A DNA stretch of 64,000 nucleotides from an uncultured Pelagibacteraceae bacterium (GTDB lineage Bacteria > Pseudomonadota > Alphaproteobacteria > Pelagibacterales > Pelagibacteraceae): positions 1 through 64,000 of the forward strand of contig CACLZL010000003.1 in NCBI GenBank assembly GCA_902611405.1, in the 5' to 3' direction. A program made the position numbers and the translations under genes. Under the pieces are notes generated by a model. The model was not told the DNA's origin, did not search any database, and worked only from the letters and a program-made list of their open reading frames with translations. Of this stretch, positions 34,046 to 42,177 are shown one piece after another. The first letter of the stretch is position 1. Each line of letters opens with the position of its first letter.

Positions 34046-34957
34046 TTAATCTAATGCAACAACGGCAGCTGCAATAGAAGCTAAACGCGCTTGGGCCTCA
34101 TCAGATCTACTTGTTATTACCACTGGCACTTTTCCACCAACTACAACTCCTGCGGCACATGCACCACTAAAATATATCAGCATTTTTACCAAAGCATTTC
34201 CAGTTTCTACACTAGGAACCAATAACACATCCGCTTCACCAGCAACCAAATTTTTAATTCCTTTTATTGCTGCTGATTTTTTTGAAATACTATTATCAAA
34301 AGCCAAAGGCCCAAATACGTCAGCATTTAAATTTTCTTCTTTGGCTAATTTTGTAATTTCTGCTGCTTCAATGGAACTTGGTACACTTTCTAAAACCTCT
34401 TCTGTAGCGGATAATACGGATACTTTTGGTCTTTCTATTCCTATTCTATTTGAAAAATTAACGACATTCTTAAGAATATGCATTTTTGTTTTAACATTTG
34501 GCAAAACATTTAATGCTCCATCAGTAATAATTAATGGTTTATCATCTTTACCGATAGTCATATGCCAGATATGACTTAATCTTGTTTTTCCCAATAAATT
34601 ATATTCACGTTTAAGCACTTCTTTCATAAGCACATCTGTATGAATATGGCCTTTCACTATTATTTGCACCTTGCCTTCACTTGCTAATTTAGCAGCAATT
34701 TTAGCAGTATCATTTTCTACAGGTTCATGGATAAGTTCATATTTAGAAATATCCCATTTGATATCTTCAGCGCATTTTTGAATTTCTACTTCATGACCAA
34801 TAAATATTGGCTCAATTAAATTTTCATTAACAGCATCTTGAACTGATAACATGGGTAAAGGTTTACCAGCATTTACAACTGCAACGGTAACTCCTTTTTT
34901 TTTATGAGCTAAATCTAATAAGTTGTTTGGACAGACAATTTCTTTGTTTGAAAGCAT
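34046..34957 (-). CDS. pta: Phosphate acetyl/butyryltransferase
   Basis: Interconverts acetyl phosphate and acetyl-CoA. The 303-aa protein is the short Pta/Ptb form, with KKKGVTVAVVNAGKPLPML near residue 20, KGHIHTDVLMKEVLKRE and the C-terminal LVPSVETGNALVKMLIYFSGACAAGVVVGGKVPVV region, of which the GN-x-L-x-K is a typical signature. It is followed downstream by the HisD-like gene (73 bp). In taurine and sulfonate users Pta converts acetyl phosphate made by Xsc; no xsc is in this window. Butyryl-CoA as substrate is possible. Confidence 0.87.
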   Translation of the reverse strand: MLSNKEIVCPNNLLDLAHKKKGVTVAVVNAGKPLPMLSVQDAVNENLIEPIFIGHEVEIQKCAEDIKWDISKYELIHEPVENDTAKIAAKLASEGKVQIIVKGHIHTDVLMKEVLKREYNLLGKTRLSHIWHMTIGKDDKPLIITDGALNVLPNVKTKMHILKNVVNFSNRIGIERPKVSVLSATEEVLESVPSSIEAAEITKLAKEENLNADVFGPLAFDNSISKKSAAIKGIKNLVAGEADVLLVPSVETGNALVKMLIYFSGACAAGVVVGGKVPVVITSRSDEAQARLASIAAAVVALD

Positions 34958-35047
34958 TTTTTTCTACAAATAAGTGAAAAAACTGAACATGTATATAAAA
35001 AAAATTCTTTATATAAATTTAACAAGTTTATATAATTGATCTTGAGC

Positions 35048-35055
35048 GGGGGGAG
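35048..35055 (+). promoter_or_regulatory. G-rich ribosome-binding site supporting a TTG start
   Basis: GGGGGGAG lies three bases before the TTG at 35059. It is a strong Shine-Dalgarno-like run in otherwise AT-rich sequence, and there is no ATG nearby that could use it. It therefore decides the TTG start of the BASS transporter. Confidence 0.6.
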
Positions 35056-35058
35056 ACT

Positions 35059-35910
35059 TTGGAAATTGTAACTAAAATTGCGCCAATTATTTTGGCCTTG
35101 ATAATGTTGGGCTTAGGCCTAGGATTAAAACTGGAAGATTTTGGAAGAGTATTCAAAACACCAAAAGATTTTATTGTTGGTTTTATTTCTCAATTAATAA
35201 TTCTTCCAATTGTAGCATACATATTAATTTTAATTCTAAAAACACCACCTGAAATAGCAATAGGGGTTATGATCATAGCTGCAGCACCAGGAGGTGTTAC
35301 ATCTAATGTAATGACAAAATTTGCTGATGGAGATGTGGCGTTATCAATATCTTTAACTGCTGTAATTAGTTTATTAAGTATTATCACTGTTCCTTTAATA
35401 ATCTTTACATCTGCAGACATGTTAGGGATAAAAGAAGTTTCTCAAAACATTTCAATGACGGGAATAGCACTAAAAATGTTTTTAGTTGTAACAGTACCTG
35501 TAATATTAGGAATGATTGTCAGAAAATTTGCTGAAAATTTCATATCTTCTAAAGTTGAAATGTTTAATAAACTCAACATAGTTTTGTTTATTGTTTTTTT
35601 TGTAGCAGCGTTTTATGAAGAAAGAGAAAATATTTTTAGCTTTATCAAACAAGCAGGTTTAATTGCTTTAATTTTAAATATTTCAATGATGGTTATAGCA
35701 TATTACATTGCAAAAGCTTTTGCTTCAGGTGTTAAACAAATGAAGTGTATTGCTTTAGAATGTGGATTACAAAATGGTACGTTAGCATTATTTGTCTCTA
35801 CGCAAATATTTGGTACAGATATATTGTATGCATTACCAACAGGTGCTTATGCACTAATCATGTATATAACAGGATTTATTTTTATTTATTTTTTAAGAAA
35901 GTCTAATTAA
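35059..35910 (+). CDS. Bile acid:sodium symporter (BASS) family transporter
   Basis: A 283-aa protein with nine or ten helices and the BASS signatures GVMIIAAAPGGVTSNVMTKFADGDVALSI (near residue 75; shown as its pattern GG-x-x-SN) and ALECGLQNGTLALFVS near residue 235, with ECGLQNG forming the sodium-site crossover. These transporters take up organic anions with sodium. The start is TTG (35059), after GGGGGGAG. It is divergent from pta and convergent with the two-HTH regulator, whose stop it overlaps by four bases. A sulfonate or organic acid substrate would fit the neighbours but is not shown. Confidence 0.85.
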   Translation: MEIVTKIAPIILALIMLGLGLGLKLEDFGRVFKTPKDFIVGFISQLIILPIVAYILILILKTPPEIAIGVMIIAAAPGGVTSNVMTKFADGDVALSISLTAVISLLSIITVPLIIFTSADMLGIKEVSQNISMTGIALKMFLVVTVPVILGMIVRKFAENFISSKVEMFNKLNIVLFIVFFVAAFYEERENIFSFIKQAGLIALILNISMMVIAYYIAKAFASGVKQMKCIALECGLQNGTLALFVSTQIFGTDILYALPTGAYALIMYITGFIFIYFLRKSN

Positions 35911-36869
35911 GTATTGATTATTCTTATTTGATTAAAAACTTTATAAATAAAATGGCTTAAGCTAAGCATATTTTTATTCACCATTCCCTTTGTTGTTACA
36001 AAAGCACTATCTTTAGCATTGTAAGTAATTAATTTTTTATCATTTATATGAAGAAATTTTTTATCAACTAAATATTTTATTTTTCTAACAACTGTAGGTC
36101 TAGGAATACCAGTTATCTCAGAAATTGACATGGCATTAACTCCTCTTTTATCTGATCCCTGAATCTCTTTTCTATATGAGTCTAAATTTGGTTTTTTTGG
36201 AGTAAATTTTGGATTTTTAATTGTATTTATTAGCACAACCATGCCGATTGCAAAAACTTCTAAATCCTTTAATTCTTCTCTCCATCTTTTTATAAAAATA
36301 AACCAAAATTTATTAAATTGATACAAACAGTAAGAAAAATTTTCTTTTATTGCTAATATTATTTCTTTATGAGAATAAACTTCATTTACTAATTTTTCTT
36401 TTTTTAAAATTTTATTAAATTCATACAAGATATTTGCAACCTCTGTAAGAGTGTCGACAGCTTTAGCTGAGTAAAGCGTATCTCGAACAACAAACATTTT
36501 CTTACCAGTTCTTTTAATCACTTTTAGTTTTTCTAATTCTAAAACTTTTCTTCTAATACTTTCTTTAGGAATTCCTAGATCTTTTGAGATGTCTGAAATA
36601 TTAATTTTATTAATTTCGATTGGTTTATCTTTATAAAATGTATCGTAGTTAATTTTTACTCCATTTTGTCTGAAATATATAAGGTCTTGATGTATCAAAT
36701 ATATAATGAGTACAAACTTATCTATGTCTTTATAATGATCATAGGCTCTTACAAACCAGTTACTTGTTAAAGTAAAATAAGCCGGTGCTAGTGCGGCAAA
36801 ATTATCTTGAATTACTTTATTGATTACCTTTTCATCAATATGTTCAGAAATACTTGGTATTGTGTTCAT
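35907..36869 (-). CDS. Transcriptional regulator with two winged-helix domains
   Basis: A 320-aa protein with two separate helix-turn-helix regions: INISDISKDLGIPKESIRRKV (residues ~90-110, with a wing about 120-130) and MSISEITGIPRPTVVRKI (residues ~247-264, wing about 272-285). Both read as IS-x-I-x-GIP-x-x-(S/T)-(I/V)-x-RK, so the second looks like a duplicate of the first. The linker (about 135-225) is helical and rich in aromatic residues, perhaps a ligand or dimer module. I do not recognise a named regulator family. Its convergent neighbour is the BASS gene; upstream (divergent) is the 65-aa membrane protein. Confidence 0.7.
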   Translation of the reverse strand: MNTIPSISEHIDEKVINKVIQDNFAALAPAYFTLTSNWFVRAYDHYKDIDKFVLIIYLIHQDLIYFRQNGVKINYDTFYKDKPIEINKINISDISKDLGIPKESIRRKVLELEKLKVIKRTGKKMFVVRDTLYSAKAVDTLTEVANILYEFNKILKKEKLVNEVYSHKEIILAIKENFSYCLYQFNKFWFIFIKRWREELKDLEVFAIGMVVLINTIKNPKFTPKKPNLDSYRKEIQGSDKRGVNAMSISEITGIPRPTVVRKIKYLVDKKFLHINDKKLITYNAKDSAFVTTKGMVNKNMLSLSHFIYKVFNQIRIINT

Positions 36870-36984
36870 ATTTTAAAAAAAACCCAATATGAACAAAAGC
36901 AATATTAGAGTCAACCCATTTTGGACAACCCTAGTATGTAAAAATTAAACTAATAATGATTAAAATAGTCCTTATAAACGAAAC

Positions 36985-37182
36985 ATGAGTACAGAAAGCT
37001 TACATAGAACATCCGAGATTATAGAGACCCCTTCTCAATATGTCGAAACTCCAAAAAGGGTTAACGTGGATGTTCTAAAGCAAAGACTTCTGGAAGAAAA
37101 GAAGAAGGAAAAAGTTAAACGAACAATAATTTTATCATCTGTTATCGTTTCTTTGGGTGCTCTAACGATGTTAATTTATTAA
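36985..37182 (+). CDS. Mini membrane protein (65 aa), paralog of the one at 53937
   Basis: A 65-aa protein with a hydrophilic N-terminal half and one C-terminal helix (about residues 46-63), so tail-anchored. Basic residues (KRLLEEKKKEKVKR region) precede the helix, which points to the N-terminus in the cytoplasm. The middle and helix match the 69-aa protein at 53937-54146 without gaps over about 25 residues: NV-x-(V/I)-L-x-x-R at one end and KR just before the helix. No function is known. Its 3' end overlaps that of the Ldh gene by 12 bp. Confidence 0.65.
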   Translation: MSTESLHRTSEIIETPSQYVETPKRVNVDVLKQRLLEEKKKEKVKRTIILSSVIVSLGALTMLIY

Positions 37183-38175
37183 GGTTTCCAAATCTTTCTT
37201 TATTATATCCGGTATAGAAATTTCTTTTTTTGAGTTATTTTTATACCGGGCATATTTATTTTGACCTGGATACATTATTTCCTTAACACCTTTTATCTTA
37301 GGAAGTTTTTTTATTGTTTTAATATTATCTTTAATTCGTTTGTCATAATTTTTTTGAAATAAATTTGCTTTAAAAGTAATAAATAAATGTCCAATATTTT
37401 GTGGACCTGAAAAATCATCAAATGGATCTTTAACTCTTCCTGCGTGATTTCCTCCAGTTAAAACTCCACTTAATATATCTACCATCCAAGCAAGTCCTGA
37501 GCCTCTAAAACCTGCAATTGGTAATTGAACTCCTGCTAAAGCTTTTTTAGCATCTGTAGTTGGTTTACCAAATTTATCCAATGCAACACCCGTAGGAATT
37601 GATTTATTGTTTCTTGCTGCAACTCTAATTTTTCCTCTATTAATCATTGAGATTGATGTATCTAGAATAAATGGAATTTTAGAACCAGTAGGGGATCCAA
37701 AACAAATTGGATTTGTTCCAAATAATGTTTTTAATGCACCATGTGGAGCAACTGCAGGTGGAGCATTTGTAAATATCATAGTGATTAAATTTTTCTTTAC
37801 TGCTTGTTCAGCGTAATAGCCTGATAAACCATAGTGACCACTATTTTTAACAGCCACCATTCCTATTCCGGTTTTTTGGGCATGTTTAATTGCAGTTTTA
37901 ATTCCTATATCAGCAGCAACAAAACCAATACTATTATTTGCATCAATATGAGAAATAGAAGAAGAAATTTTTTTGATTTTAATTTTTGGTTTTGGATTAA
38001 TTACTTTTTTAGAAATTCGATCACAATACATTTTAAGTCTTGATAAACCATGACCATATGCACCAACTAATTCTGCATTTATTAATGCATTAGTAGAAAT
38101 TAAAGAATGATCTTTACTTAGACCAAATTTTTGAAAAATCTTAATAATTTGTTTTTTAAGTAGAGGTGTCTTCAC
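37171..38175 (-). CDS. Malate/L-lactate (Ldh2) family dehydrogenase
   Basis: A 334-aa NAD(P)-dependent dehydrogenase of the Ldh2 family, a fold unrelated to Rossmann lactate dehydrogenases. It shows NSGHYGLSGYYAEQA (catalytic His near residue 118), TNAPPAVAPHGA, FGTNPICFGSPTG and GFRGSGLAWMVDILSG. The family includes malate, ureidoglycolate, diketogulonate and (R)-sulfolactate dehydrogenases, so the substrate is open. The start is GTG at 38175, which immediately follows the epoxide hydrolase stop, forming a three-gene minus-strand operon with the ALDH. Confidence 0.87.
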   Translation of the reverse strand: MKTPLLKKQIIKIFQKFGLSKDHSLISTNALINAELVGAYGHGLSRLKMYCDRISKKVINPKPKIKIKKISSSISHIDANNSIGFVAADIGIKTAIKHAQKTGIGMVAVKNSGHYGLSGYYAEQAVKKNLITMIFTNAPPAVAPHGALKTLFGTNPICFGSPTGSKIPFILDTSISMINRGKIRVAARNNKSIPTGVALDKFGKPTTDAKKALAGVQLPIAGFRGSGLAWMVDILSGVLTGGNHAGRVKDPFDDFSGPQNIGHLFITFKANLFQKNYDKRIKDNIKTIKKLPKIKGVKEIMYPGQNKYARYKNNSKKEISIPDIIKKDLETLIN

Positions 38176-39330
38176 TTATTTGAATATTTTTATATCTTTA
38201 TTAAAAAAATTTTTAATATCATTAATTAATAAATTTGGAACCTCTAAAGCTGCAAAATGACCGCCTTTAGGGAATTTTTTCCATCTTTTAATATTAAAAA
38301 TTCTGTTCACATAAGATTTTGGTGGCCATTCAAGCATTTCTTTTGGAAATTCTGCTATTGCAGTAGGAACTTTTATTTTTTTGAAATTTTTTGGAAAAGA
38401 TCGACCTCCTTCTTTTCTTCTGCCAAAATATATCCAAGCAGCAGTATTAAAACTATTAGTAATTATATAGATCATTATATTTGAAATTAATTCATCTTTT
38501 GAAAATGTTTTTTCTATTTTGCCTTTGTTAAGGTCAGACCAACCGTGAAATTTTTCTAAAATCCATGCTGCGGTTCCTACTGGACTATCTATCATTGCAT
38601 AAGATAAACTTTGTGGTTTTGTGGCTTGTTGCGTCCTGTATCCTTCCTGCATTATTTGATCAAAATTGAATTTTTTTTCCCATTTTTTTTCTTTATTATT
38701 TTTTGGCCCCTTTGGATGCCTGATTGGTAAGCAATTAATATGAATTCCTTTACAATTTTTTGCACTATCAAGACCAATCCATGCAGCAATAGTAGCTCCC
38801 CAATCTCCACCTTGTACAATATAATTTTTATGACCTAAATTTTTGACCATAAATTTATTTAAAATTTTTCCAATCCTTCTTGGACCTAAAGCTTTTTTAA
38901 TAGGTGTTGAAAAACCAAATCCTGGTAAAGAGGGCACAATGACATCAAAACCATCTTCAATTTTTCCACCAAATTGTTCAGGGTGAGCAAGCTTTTGAAT
39001 GATATCAAAAAACTCAATTACACTCCCAGGCCAACCATGCAAAAGTAATAATGGTCTTGATTTAGTATTTTTACTTTTTTCAATAATAAAATGCAGATTT
39101 ATACCATCCACATTAGTCTTATAATTTTTAAAAGAATTAATTTTGTTTTCAAATTTCTTCCAATTATATTTTGAAACCCAATAATTAGATATTTTTTTTA
39201 GATAATTATAATTAGTTCCATACTCCCATCCATTTACATTTTGCATCATCTTCCATGGATAGGATTTAACCTTTTTATATATATTATTAAGTGTACTTTT
39301 AGGTACACTTATCTTGTATGGTTTGATCAT
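38176..39330 (-). CDS. Epoxide hydrolase (alpha/beta hydrolase with EHN domain)
   Basis: A 384-aa epoxide hydrolase with the N-terminal EHN domain (residues about 5-110) and the alpha/beta-hydrolase fold: the oxyanion HGWPGS, the nucleophile in GGDWGATIAAW (Asp near residue 190) and the histidine base in GGHFAALE near the end. It converts epoxides to diols. The reading frame opens with TTG at 39333, but ATG at 39330 is the more likely start. It sits between an aldehyde dehydrogenase and an Ldh2-family dehydrogenase; together they can take an epoxide to a diol and then to an acid. Confidence 0.9.
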   Translation of the reverse strand: MIKPYKISVPKSTLNNIYKKVKSYPWKMMQNVNGWEYGTNYNYLKKISNYWVSKYNWKKFENKINSFKNYKTNVDGINLHFIIEKSKNTKSRPLLLLHGWPGSVIEFFDIIQKLAHPEQFGGKIEDGFDVIVPSLPGFGFSTPIKKALGPRRIGKILNKFMVKNLGHKNYIVQGGDWGATIAAWIGLDSAKNCKGIHINCLPIRHPKGPKNNKEKKWEKKFNFDQIMQEGYRTQQATKPQSLSYAMIDSPVGTAAWILEKFHGWSDLNKGKIEKTFSKDELISNIMIYIITNSFNTAAWIYFGRRKEGGRSFPKNFKKIKVPTAIAEFPKEMLEWPPKSYVNRIFNIKRWKKFPKGGHFAALEVPNLLINDIKNFFNKDIKIFK

Positions 39331-39333
39331 CAA

Positions 39334-40821
39334 TTAATTATGACTTATCCAGATTGTTTTTGTTTGAAGAAATGAATTTAAAGCTTCAGTACCTTGATCT
39401 CTACTTAGTGAACCAGATTGTTTATATCCACCAAAAGGAGTTTTAATATCTCCTTCAGAAAAAGTATTCACCGAAACCGTTCCACAAGGCAAACTTTTAG
39501 CTAAATGAAATGCTCTATTTATGTCTTGAGTAAACACACTAGCATGTAATCCATATTTAGAATTACTTGCAATTTTTAAAGCTTCTTCATCATTTTTAAC
39601 CGTTAAAACACCAAGTACTGGTCCAAATATTTCTTCCTGAGCAATGGTCATATTTTCTTTTAATCCATCAAATAAAGTTGGTTTTGCATAAAAACCTTTT
39701 TGCTTATTATCTGAAACTCCTCCAGATAAAAGTTTTGCCCCTTCATCGATTCCTTTTTGGATATATCCATCAACAGTTTGTAAATGTCCTTTTGAAATCA
39801 TAGATCCCATATTCGATTTTAGATCTAATGGATCTCCCACTTTTAATTTTTTAACTTTTTTAAAAATTTTATCTAGAAATTCATCTTTTACTTTTTTATG
39901 AACTATCTGTCTCATATTTGCTGAACAGTTCTGTCCACCGTTCCAAAATGCAGAATTCATAGCATTATCAATCAAATCGTCAGTAATTTTAGCATCCTCT
40001 AAAACTATAAATGGACTTTTTCCTCCCATCTCTAATGCAACTGGTTTTAAATTACTTTCACTTGCGTATTTTAAAAAATAACCACCTACTTCAGTTGAAC
40101 CTGTAAACGAAACTGCATCAACATCTTTGTGTCGACCTAAAGCTTCACCAACATCACCATAACCTGGAAGTACATTTAAAACTCCATCTGGTATGCCAGC
40201 TTCTTTCCCAATTTGAGCAACTCTTATTGCAGTAAGAGGTGTGTCTTCTGCTGGTTTAATTATTACCGAACAGCCTGCTGCAAGAGCTGGTGCCATTTTC
40301 CATACCGCCATCATTAAAGGAAAGTTCCAAGGAACAATTCCAGCAACAACTCCAATAGGTTCTTTAACAATTAAACTAGTAATAGAAGGTTCTGTTGGAC
40401 CAACTTTTCCAAATACTTTATCAATTAATTCTCCATACCACTGAAAGTGCATTGGGGCATCATTTGCAACTTCATTAATACAATCCGTGATAAGTTTACC
40501 TGTATCAACACTTTCTAAAACTGAATTTTCTTCACCATGTTTTCTAAGTAATTCAGCAAATTTTAATAAAACTTCTTTTCTATGTTCAGGTGAGCTTTTA
40601 GACCAAACTCCACTATTAAAAGCTTTTCTTGAAACCTTAACTGCTAAGTTAACATCTTTGTGATTACATTTTGCAACAGCACATAGTTTCTTACCAGTTG
40701 CTGGATTTATTGTTTCAAATTTTTTGCCATCAATAGCATTTACATATTTCCCATTAATAAATGCTCTTCCTTCAAATTTAAGTTTATTGGCTATTAATTT
40801 ATATTTGTTACCTGAACTCAT
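39334..40821 (-). CDS. Aldehyde dehydrogenase (NAD-dependent)
   Basis: A 495-aa ALDH. The catalytic Cys is in GGQNCSANMRQ (near residue 295) and the Glu in LEMGGKSPF (near residue 260). The NAD site includes PWNFPLMMAVWKMAPALAAG and FTGSTEVGGYF. The C-terminal QEEIFGPVLGVL and PFGGYKQSGSLSRDQG complete the family set. It resembles gamma-aminobutyraldehyde or betaine aldehyde dehydrogenases, but that precision is not proven. It is the first gene of the ALDH-epoxide hydrolase-Ldh unit; the 227-bp gap upstream (40822-41048) is the longest in the window and holds no gene. Confidence 0.92.
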   Translation of the reverse strand: MSSGNKYKLIANKLKFEGRAFINGKYVNAIDGKKFETINPATGKKLCAVAKCNHKDVNLAVKVSRKAFNSGVWSKSSPEHRKEVLLKFAELLRKHGEENSVLESVDTGKLITDCINEVANDAPMHFQWYGELIDKVFGKVGPTEPSITSLIVKEPIGVVAGIVPWNFPLMMAVWKMAPALAAGCSVIIKPAEDTPLTAIRVAQIGKEAGIPDGVLNVLPGYGDVGEALGRHKDVDAVSFTGSTEVGGYFLKYASESNLKPVALEMGGKSPFIVLEDAKITDDLIDNAMNSAFWNGGQNCSANMRQIVHKKVKDEFLDKIFKKVKKLKVGDPLDLKSNMGSMISKGHLQTVDGYIQKGIDEGAKLLSGGVSDNKQKGFYAKPTLFDGLKENMTIAQEEIFGPVLGVLTVKNDEEALKIASNSKYGLHASVFTQDINRAFHLAKSLPCGTVSVNTFSEGDIKTPFGGYKQSGSLSRDQGTEALNSFLQTKTIWISHN

Positions 40822-41048
40822 AAATTTCTTTCTATAAATTGTAATTTATTTTATTTTTTATAATTTTAATCTAAGACACCTTGAGACTAAAATAAATAGA
40901 TTAACTATTAAATTATTAATACAACTTTTAATTGCAATCCCATTTTGATTAAAGAAGTTTTTTTTTGTGTGTACTTCCGTTGGAAACTTAATTAGGCTTA
41001 AATTAATTTAAATTGATACTTTAAACTAACTAAGAGGAGAGAAGTAAA

Positions 41049-42089
41049 ATGTTTATTAAAACAATTAGCAAAACACTTATCAAAGTGGTTGCGATTATTT
41101 TCTTTGCACAAGCTGCATATGCAGAAATAACTCTTAAGCTTGGAACTACTGGTAGATTGGGTATGCCAATTGGTGACGCAATAGATCAGGCGCTTATACC
41201 AGCTATGGAGAAAGCATCTGGAGGTAAGATGAAAATTGAACCTCATTATCAAAGAAGCTTATGCGCAGAACAAAAATGTGGTGAACAAGCTAACCAAGGA
41301 CTTATAGCTTTGTGGACTAGTTCTACTGCAAACTACGGTAACTTTGGGCCTGAATTAGCAATTTTCGATTTGCCTTTTATTTTCAAATCATTAGAGGATG
41401 CTAAAAGAATTTCTGATGAATGGTTAGCTGAACGACAGTGTAAACTAGCTCTTGAAAATGCTGGTCACATTTGCCTTTCTGTATATTCAAGTGGAGGATT
41501 CAGACAGCTTGGAAATGCAACTAAACCCGTTCATGAACCAGATGATATGAAAGGACTTAAATGGAGAACTACTAAAAGTCCAGTTGAGTTCATGCTAGTT
41601 AAAAATTGGGGTGCAACACCAACACCTTATGACTGGAGTCAATTATATCAAGGTCTTCAATCAGGTGTAGTAGAAGGTCAATATGTTGCTAGCCCATGGC
41701 AGCATGTAGCAAAACTTCATGAAGTTGCCAAATATTTCACTGAGATCGGAGGAATGTGGTCTGGAAATATTTTAGCGATGGATGCTAAACAGTACAATGC
41801 ATTGTCTGACCAACAAAGAAAATGGTTACACGAAGCAGCTGATGCTTATGGAGAAAAAGTAAACGAGTTGGATAACGCTTGGATTAAAAATGGTGAAGAT
41901 GCAATTAAAGCATCTGCTAAAGAGTGGTATGTACCAACAGAAGCAGAAATGACTAAGTGGAGAGCCGGTGCAATCGGTGCTTGGTTAGACGCTAAAGGTA
42001 CTTTCGAACCTGAAGTAGCAAAAAGAGTGCTTCTAGAACAAGGTATGGATGGATTTGTAGCTCAGTTAGAAGCAGCTGGCGCTCTATAA
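41049..42089 (+). CDS. dctP: TRAP transporter solute-binding protein (DctP family), second system
   Basis: A 346-aa periplasmic receptor. Its signal peptide ends AYA before EITLKLGTTG. The DctP fold is seen through GGKMKIEPHYQRSLCAEQ, DLPFIFKSLEDA, and the substrate-arginine stretch MKGLKWRTTKSPVEF. Two cysteines in CAEQKCGEQ are unusual and could form a disulfide. A strong AAGAGGAGAG ribosome-binding site precedes the ATG. The ligand is unknown; an organic acid or small osmolyte is likely. A hairpin (42112-42145) follows the gene, before dctM. Confidence 0.92.
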   Translation: MFIKTISKTLIKVVAIIFFAQAAYAEITLKLGTTGRLGMPIGDAIDQALIPAMEKASGGKMKIEPHYQRSLCAEQKCGEQANQGLIALWTSSTANYGNFGPELAIFDLPFIFKSLEDAKRISDEWLAERQCKLALENAGHICLSVYSSGGFRQLGNATKPVHEPDDMKGLKWRTTKSPVEFMLVKNWGATPTPYDWSQLYQGLQSGVVEGQYVASPWQHVAKLHEVAKYFTEIGGMWSGNILAMDAKQYNALSDQQRKWLHEAADAYGEKVNELDNAWIKNGEDAIKASAKEWYVPTEAEMTKWRAGAIGAWLDAKGTFEPEVAKRVLLEQGMDGFVAQLEAAGAL

Positions 42090-42111
42090 TTCGTTCAACA
42101 AAAATTGTGTG

Positions 42112-42145
42112 AAGACCATTTAATTCTATTAAATTAGATGGTCTT
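42112..42145 (+). terminator. Hairpin between the second dctP and dctM
   Basis: AAGACCAT (42112-42119) pairs with ATGGTCTT (42138-42145). The 18-base loop can pair further inside (TTTAAT/ATTAAA). It lies 22 bp after the dctP stop and 32 bp before dctM. It has a T-poor tail, so it is a partial terminator or a 3'-end stabiliser. Confidence 0.65.
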
Positions 42146-42177
42146 TACCTTAAATAAATCATAACTTATAAGTATTC

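Noticed and set aside
36870-36984. Two CAACCC direct repeats 14 bp apart upstream of the two-HTH regulator gene
   Set aside because: Only six bases long and without symmetry. They could be a binding site but chance is as likely.
40822-41048. Riboswitch or small RNA in the longest intergenic gap
   Set aside because: I looked for conserved riboswitch cores and long stems. The region is AT-rich with only short, weak inverted repeats and a ribosome-binding site at the end.
41049-41252. A cysteine/serine-rich 84-codon minus-strand frame
   Set aside because: It covers the 5' end of the second dctP gene, which has a signal peptide and a strong ribosome-binding site. The antisense frame has neither.
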